A stretch of 45,321 bases of DNA from Spirulina sp. SIO3F2 (GTDB taxonomy: Bacteria > Cyanobacteriota > Cyanobacteriia > Cyanobacteriales > Spirulinaceae). Made by a program: the position numbers and the translations under genes. The notes under the pieces were generated by a model, which had not been told where the DNA came from, searched no databases, and saw only the letters and a list, made by a program, of their open reading frames with translations. This document shows, in pieces, positions 44,401 to 45,321 of the stretch. Numbering within the stretch: position 1 is the stretch's first letter; the number at the start of each line of letters is the position of its first letter. Location: contig JAAHHN010000027.1 in assembly GCA_010672165.1 (NCBI GenBank), positions 1-45,321 of the forward strand, read 5' to 3'.

Positions 44401-45000
44401 ATCATTGCTGAGAACGTTGCTGGCGCGGGAAACGATCTGGATGGTACATTCGCCACCATTCAAAACAGCCTAATTGGCGATACTACAGGCGCAACCATTG
44501 GTACAGATCTTAATAACCTGATCGGTGTTGACCCGATGCTGATGCCGCTGGGCAACTATGGTGGCCCCACCCAAACCCATGCGCTCCGGGTGGGTAGTCC
44601 GGCGATCGACTCGGGAGATAATGCCTTAGTGACAATGGCGATGGATCAACGGGGTGAAGCTCGGATTATTGATGGCGTTGTCAATATGGGCGCAGTGGAG
44701 TTTGTATTCATCCCCCCTGCCCCTGTGGTTAGTCCACTCACTGTTACGTCAACTGCGCCAACCCTCGATACGGCTGAAATTCAACGCAGCGCCCTTGATG
44801 CTATCGAAGAAACTGAAAACCTGGTGGATGGCGTGATGAGCGCGAAGGCTTGCCGAACTGTACCGAAGGTCACCATTGAGCAGGAGCAAGACATCTCATT
44901 CGCGGAGGAGCTCGAAACAGGAGAGCGCCTTGAGCTGGATGCAGATTGTGACCCGATGGCGATTGACATCACTGAAGGGGTCGTGGTTTCAGGACGTTAA
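41482..45000 (+). CDS. secreted haemagglutinin-N/DUF4347/beta-helix protein (TPS-type)
   Basis: 1172 residues from ATG at 41482 (GGAG nine bases upstream). A signal peptide (QTLVSLLAFTCLGLPQTAFA) leads to the haemagglutination-activity N-domain of two-partner secretion proteins (about 35-260: HSFQELGL, NLYLMNPAGMVFTNGARLDV). DUF4347 follows (about 345-510: LNSLNIVAEGNGGNFWLGQD, DLLLYSCLTAVGLPGEALV). Then come about fifteen repeats of ~22-24 residues with NSTVSGN...GGGI, a right-handed parallel beta-helix (about 620-980), and a choice-of-anchor Q-type end (GNYGGPTQTHALRVGSPAIDSGD). A short acidic tail with three Cys follows. Export would need a TpsB partner, not seen here. Probably adhesin-like. 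Confidence 0.85.
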   Translation: MPLTPFKQTLVSLLAFTCLGLPQTAFAQSITAASDGTGTVINHNGNTYTITGGTQAGGNLFHSFQELGLAPNEIADFLSNPNIQNILGRVVGGNPSVIEGLIRLSGGNSNLYLMNPAGMVFTNGARLDVPGSFAATTATRIGFNNGFFNAYGENDYAALTGDPMSFIFDSETGTIFNEAMLEVPEGESLWLVGSSVLSTGTIEVENGNVTIAAIPEGNQIKLSHDGMILDLVLDAAPLGGEGLPGQIGLKPTDIPKYLTGGNQQNADTVVVAADGTVYLTQGGDLTPFQQGDVGIAGSVAAENVQLMAAGQVNAMNVELVEGDTTVVRFPGAGEPLALTAIDSTVDDYKRLLFGGQSGTIAFTIDPDENGISAITNQLADIAATGYQLNSLNIVAEGNGGNFWLGQDFVSHRNLAQYQTQLQQWQTGLGPNADLLLYSCLTAVGLPGEALVAGLAVATGMDVAASTNLTGSADLGGDWNLEYQTGTIEATTPFTTKTQAAYQGTLNTLTVETTADDTTTGNTNNNGLLNLREALYAANSNITVEGQTGSGTDTIRFDPIAFAGVQTITLANGQLNISDDATLVGTGQNNLAIDANNASRVFNITANTVSIKDIAMTNGNINGHGGGIQFFGTGTLSLENSTVAGNASTGGLGGGIFSNSGAVTLTNSTLSGNNAGLGAGVFSNVGAITLTNSNVSGNSSAGLGGGLVTASGAVTLTDSTVSGNSSAGQGGGVFTLSGAITATNGTVSGNSANTRGGGLFTLSGAIDLTDSTVSGNSSAGLGAGIYASSGAVTLTGSTVSGNAANSRGGGIYSFRGNVTANSSTVSGNTASGGGGIYTRDGGVNLNTSTVSNNSSSSFGGGIHARNAVRLTDSTVAGNTASSSGGGINSFTGTIELTNSTVSGNIANVGGGINTVTVNLTNSTVSGNSSSSASGGIRTSGSMIRNSTIAHNIAGTSGGGIDRWGGSGTIDIANSIIAENVAGAGNDLDGTFATIQNSLIGDTTGATIGTDLNNLIGVDPMLMPLGNYGGPTQTHALRVGSPAIDSGDNALVTMAMDQRGEARIIDGVVNMGAVEFVFIPPAPVVSPLTVTSTAPTLDTAEIQRSALDAIEETENLVDGVMSAKACRTVPKVTIEQEQDISFAEELETGERLELDADCDPMAIDITEGVVVSGR

Positions 45001-45085
45001 GGTTTTGGATTGTTTGGATTTGTGTGAGGGCGATCGCTACAATCGTCCAGAGTTCTTTTAATCGTGATTGTTGGAACGTGGTGCT

Positions 45086-45321
45086 TATACCAAATCCGCA
45101 AAGTAAAGGGAGAACAGGAATCAAGCAGGCCACCAATAAAAATGGGTCAGATCACGAATCTGCTCCTGCATAGAATGGGCTAAAGTCAAGCAGTGTTGAC
45201 AGAGGATATCTTCAATCATCTCGATAGTGTCAAAACAACGATTGACGAGGGGTTCATCTGTTAAAGACCAGAGACGTTCAGCAGGTTGAAGCTCAGGAGA
45301 ATAAGGCGGTAGAAATTCAAG
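45086..45321 (-). mobile_element. IS630-family insertion sequence, partial (right part)
   Basis: The transposase C-terminus lies in the window; its end of element is probably near the tataccaaatccgc sequence at about 45088, since IS630 elements insert at TA. The other end lies beyond the window. Boundary approximate. Confidence 0.6.
45121..45321 (-). CDS. IS630-type transposase, C-terminal part
   Basis: Reading the minus strand from the window edge gives an open frame that ends TGA at 45121-45123. It begins LEFLPPYSPELQPAERLW, the conserved DDE-transposase end of IS630/Tc1-mariner-type elements that carries the last catalytic Glu, and runs to HFYWWPA. No frameshift is seen in this part; the rest is outside the window. 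Confidence 0.85.
   Translation of the reverse strand, partial: LEFLPPYSPELQPAERLWSLTDEPLVNRCFDTIEMIEDILCQHCLTLAHSMQEQIRDLTHFYWWPA

Noticed and set aside
43380-44420. Periodic repeat array considered as a CRISPR.
   Set aside because: Repeats are in-frame, degenerate and protein-coding, without unique spacers.
43362-44459. Several minus-strand frames opposite the beta-helix repeats.
   Set aside because: Shadows created by the periodic DNA repeats of the secreted protein.

Overview
The window is cyanobacterial chromosomal DNA. The evidence is the very frequent HIP1-type octamer (gcgatcgc), a psb34 gene (photosystem II assembly), a GUN4 gene (chlorophyll synthesis), a valyl-tRNA synthetase carrying the thylakoid-anchoring CAAD domain, an HpsJ-like protein, and a secreted protein with a haemagglutinin N-domain plus DUF4347. 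I cannot name the species; the gene content suits a filamentous or Leptolyngbya-like lineage better than a small marine unicell.

Layout. 1-4.3 kb is an accessory strip: the 3' part of an eCIS-type DUF4157 toxin-like protein with a damaged 5' end, a YbjN-domain protein, a decayed restriction-nuclease-like gene and an orphan ORF. 4.5-11.5 kb is a forward housekeeping block: valS with CAAD, a coiled-coil protein, dnaB interrupted by an intein in its P-loop, and a small lipoprotein. 11.6-14.6 kb holds a TPR membrane protein and glcD on the minus strand. 15-20.1 kb has a NACHT NTPase with a helical N-domain (candidate defence or signalling STAND protein), an Asp/Asn hydroxylase-like protein, psb34 on the minus strand and a methyltransferase. 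20.1-24.4 kb holds a truncated SLBB export-protein fragment and a very large minus-strand protein with eight EF-hands, hydrophobic helices and a probable beta-propeller tail. 25.1-31 kb carries a conserved hypothetical gene, an rfaE2/hldE-like nucleotidyltransferase, gun4, a GAF-histidine kinase with a degenerate ATPase end, and a flavodoxin/ATP-grasp fusion. 31-36 kb is ftsY, nusB, a DUF502 gene and a glycosyltransferase, all minus. 36-41.2 kb has an HpsJ-like protein, pgl, an intact nuclease-like gene (paralogue of the decayed one), a HI0933-type flavoprotein, tRNA-Ser(UGA) and a metallophosphoesterase. 41.5-45 kb is the large secreted beta-helix protein, and the window ends inside an IS630-family transposase read on the minus strand.

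The clearest unlisted structure is a dispersed element of about 130 bp present four times (around 13.0, 18.6, 29.1 and 35.1 kb). It has imperfect terminal inverted repeats, sits in CTAG/CTAA targets, can fold into two hairpins, and in every case lies directly behind the 3' end of a minus-strand gene. In two cases the element/target junction supplies the gene's stop codon. It behaves like a MITE and deserves follow-up. Other candidates for new biology are the EF-hand/hydrophobic/propeller protein, the flavodoxin/ATP-grasp fusion and the probable pseudokinase next to it. All functional statements come from reading sequence and recognising motifs; no database search was run.
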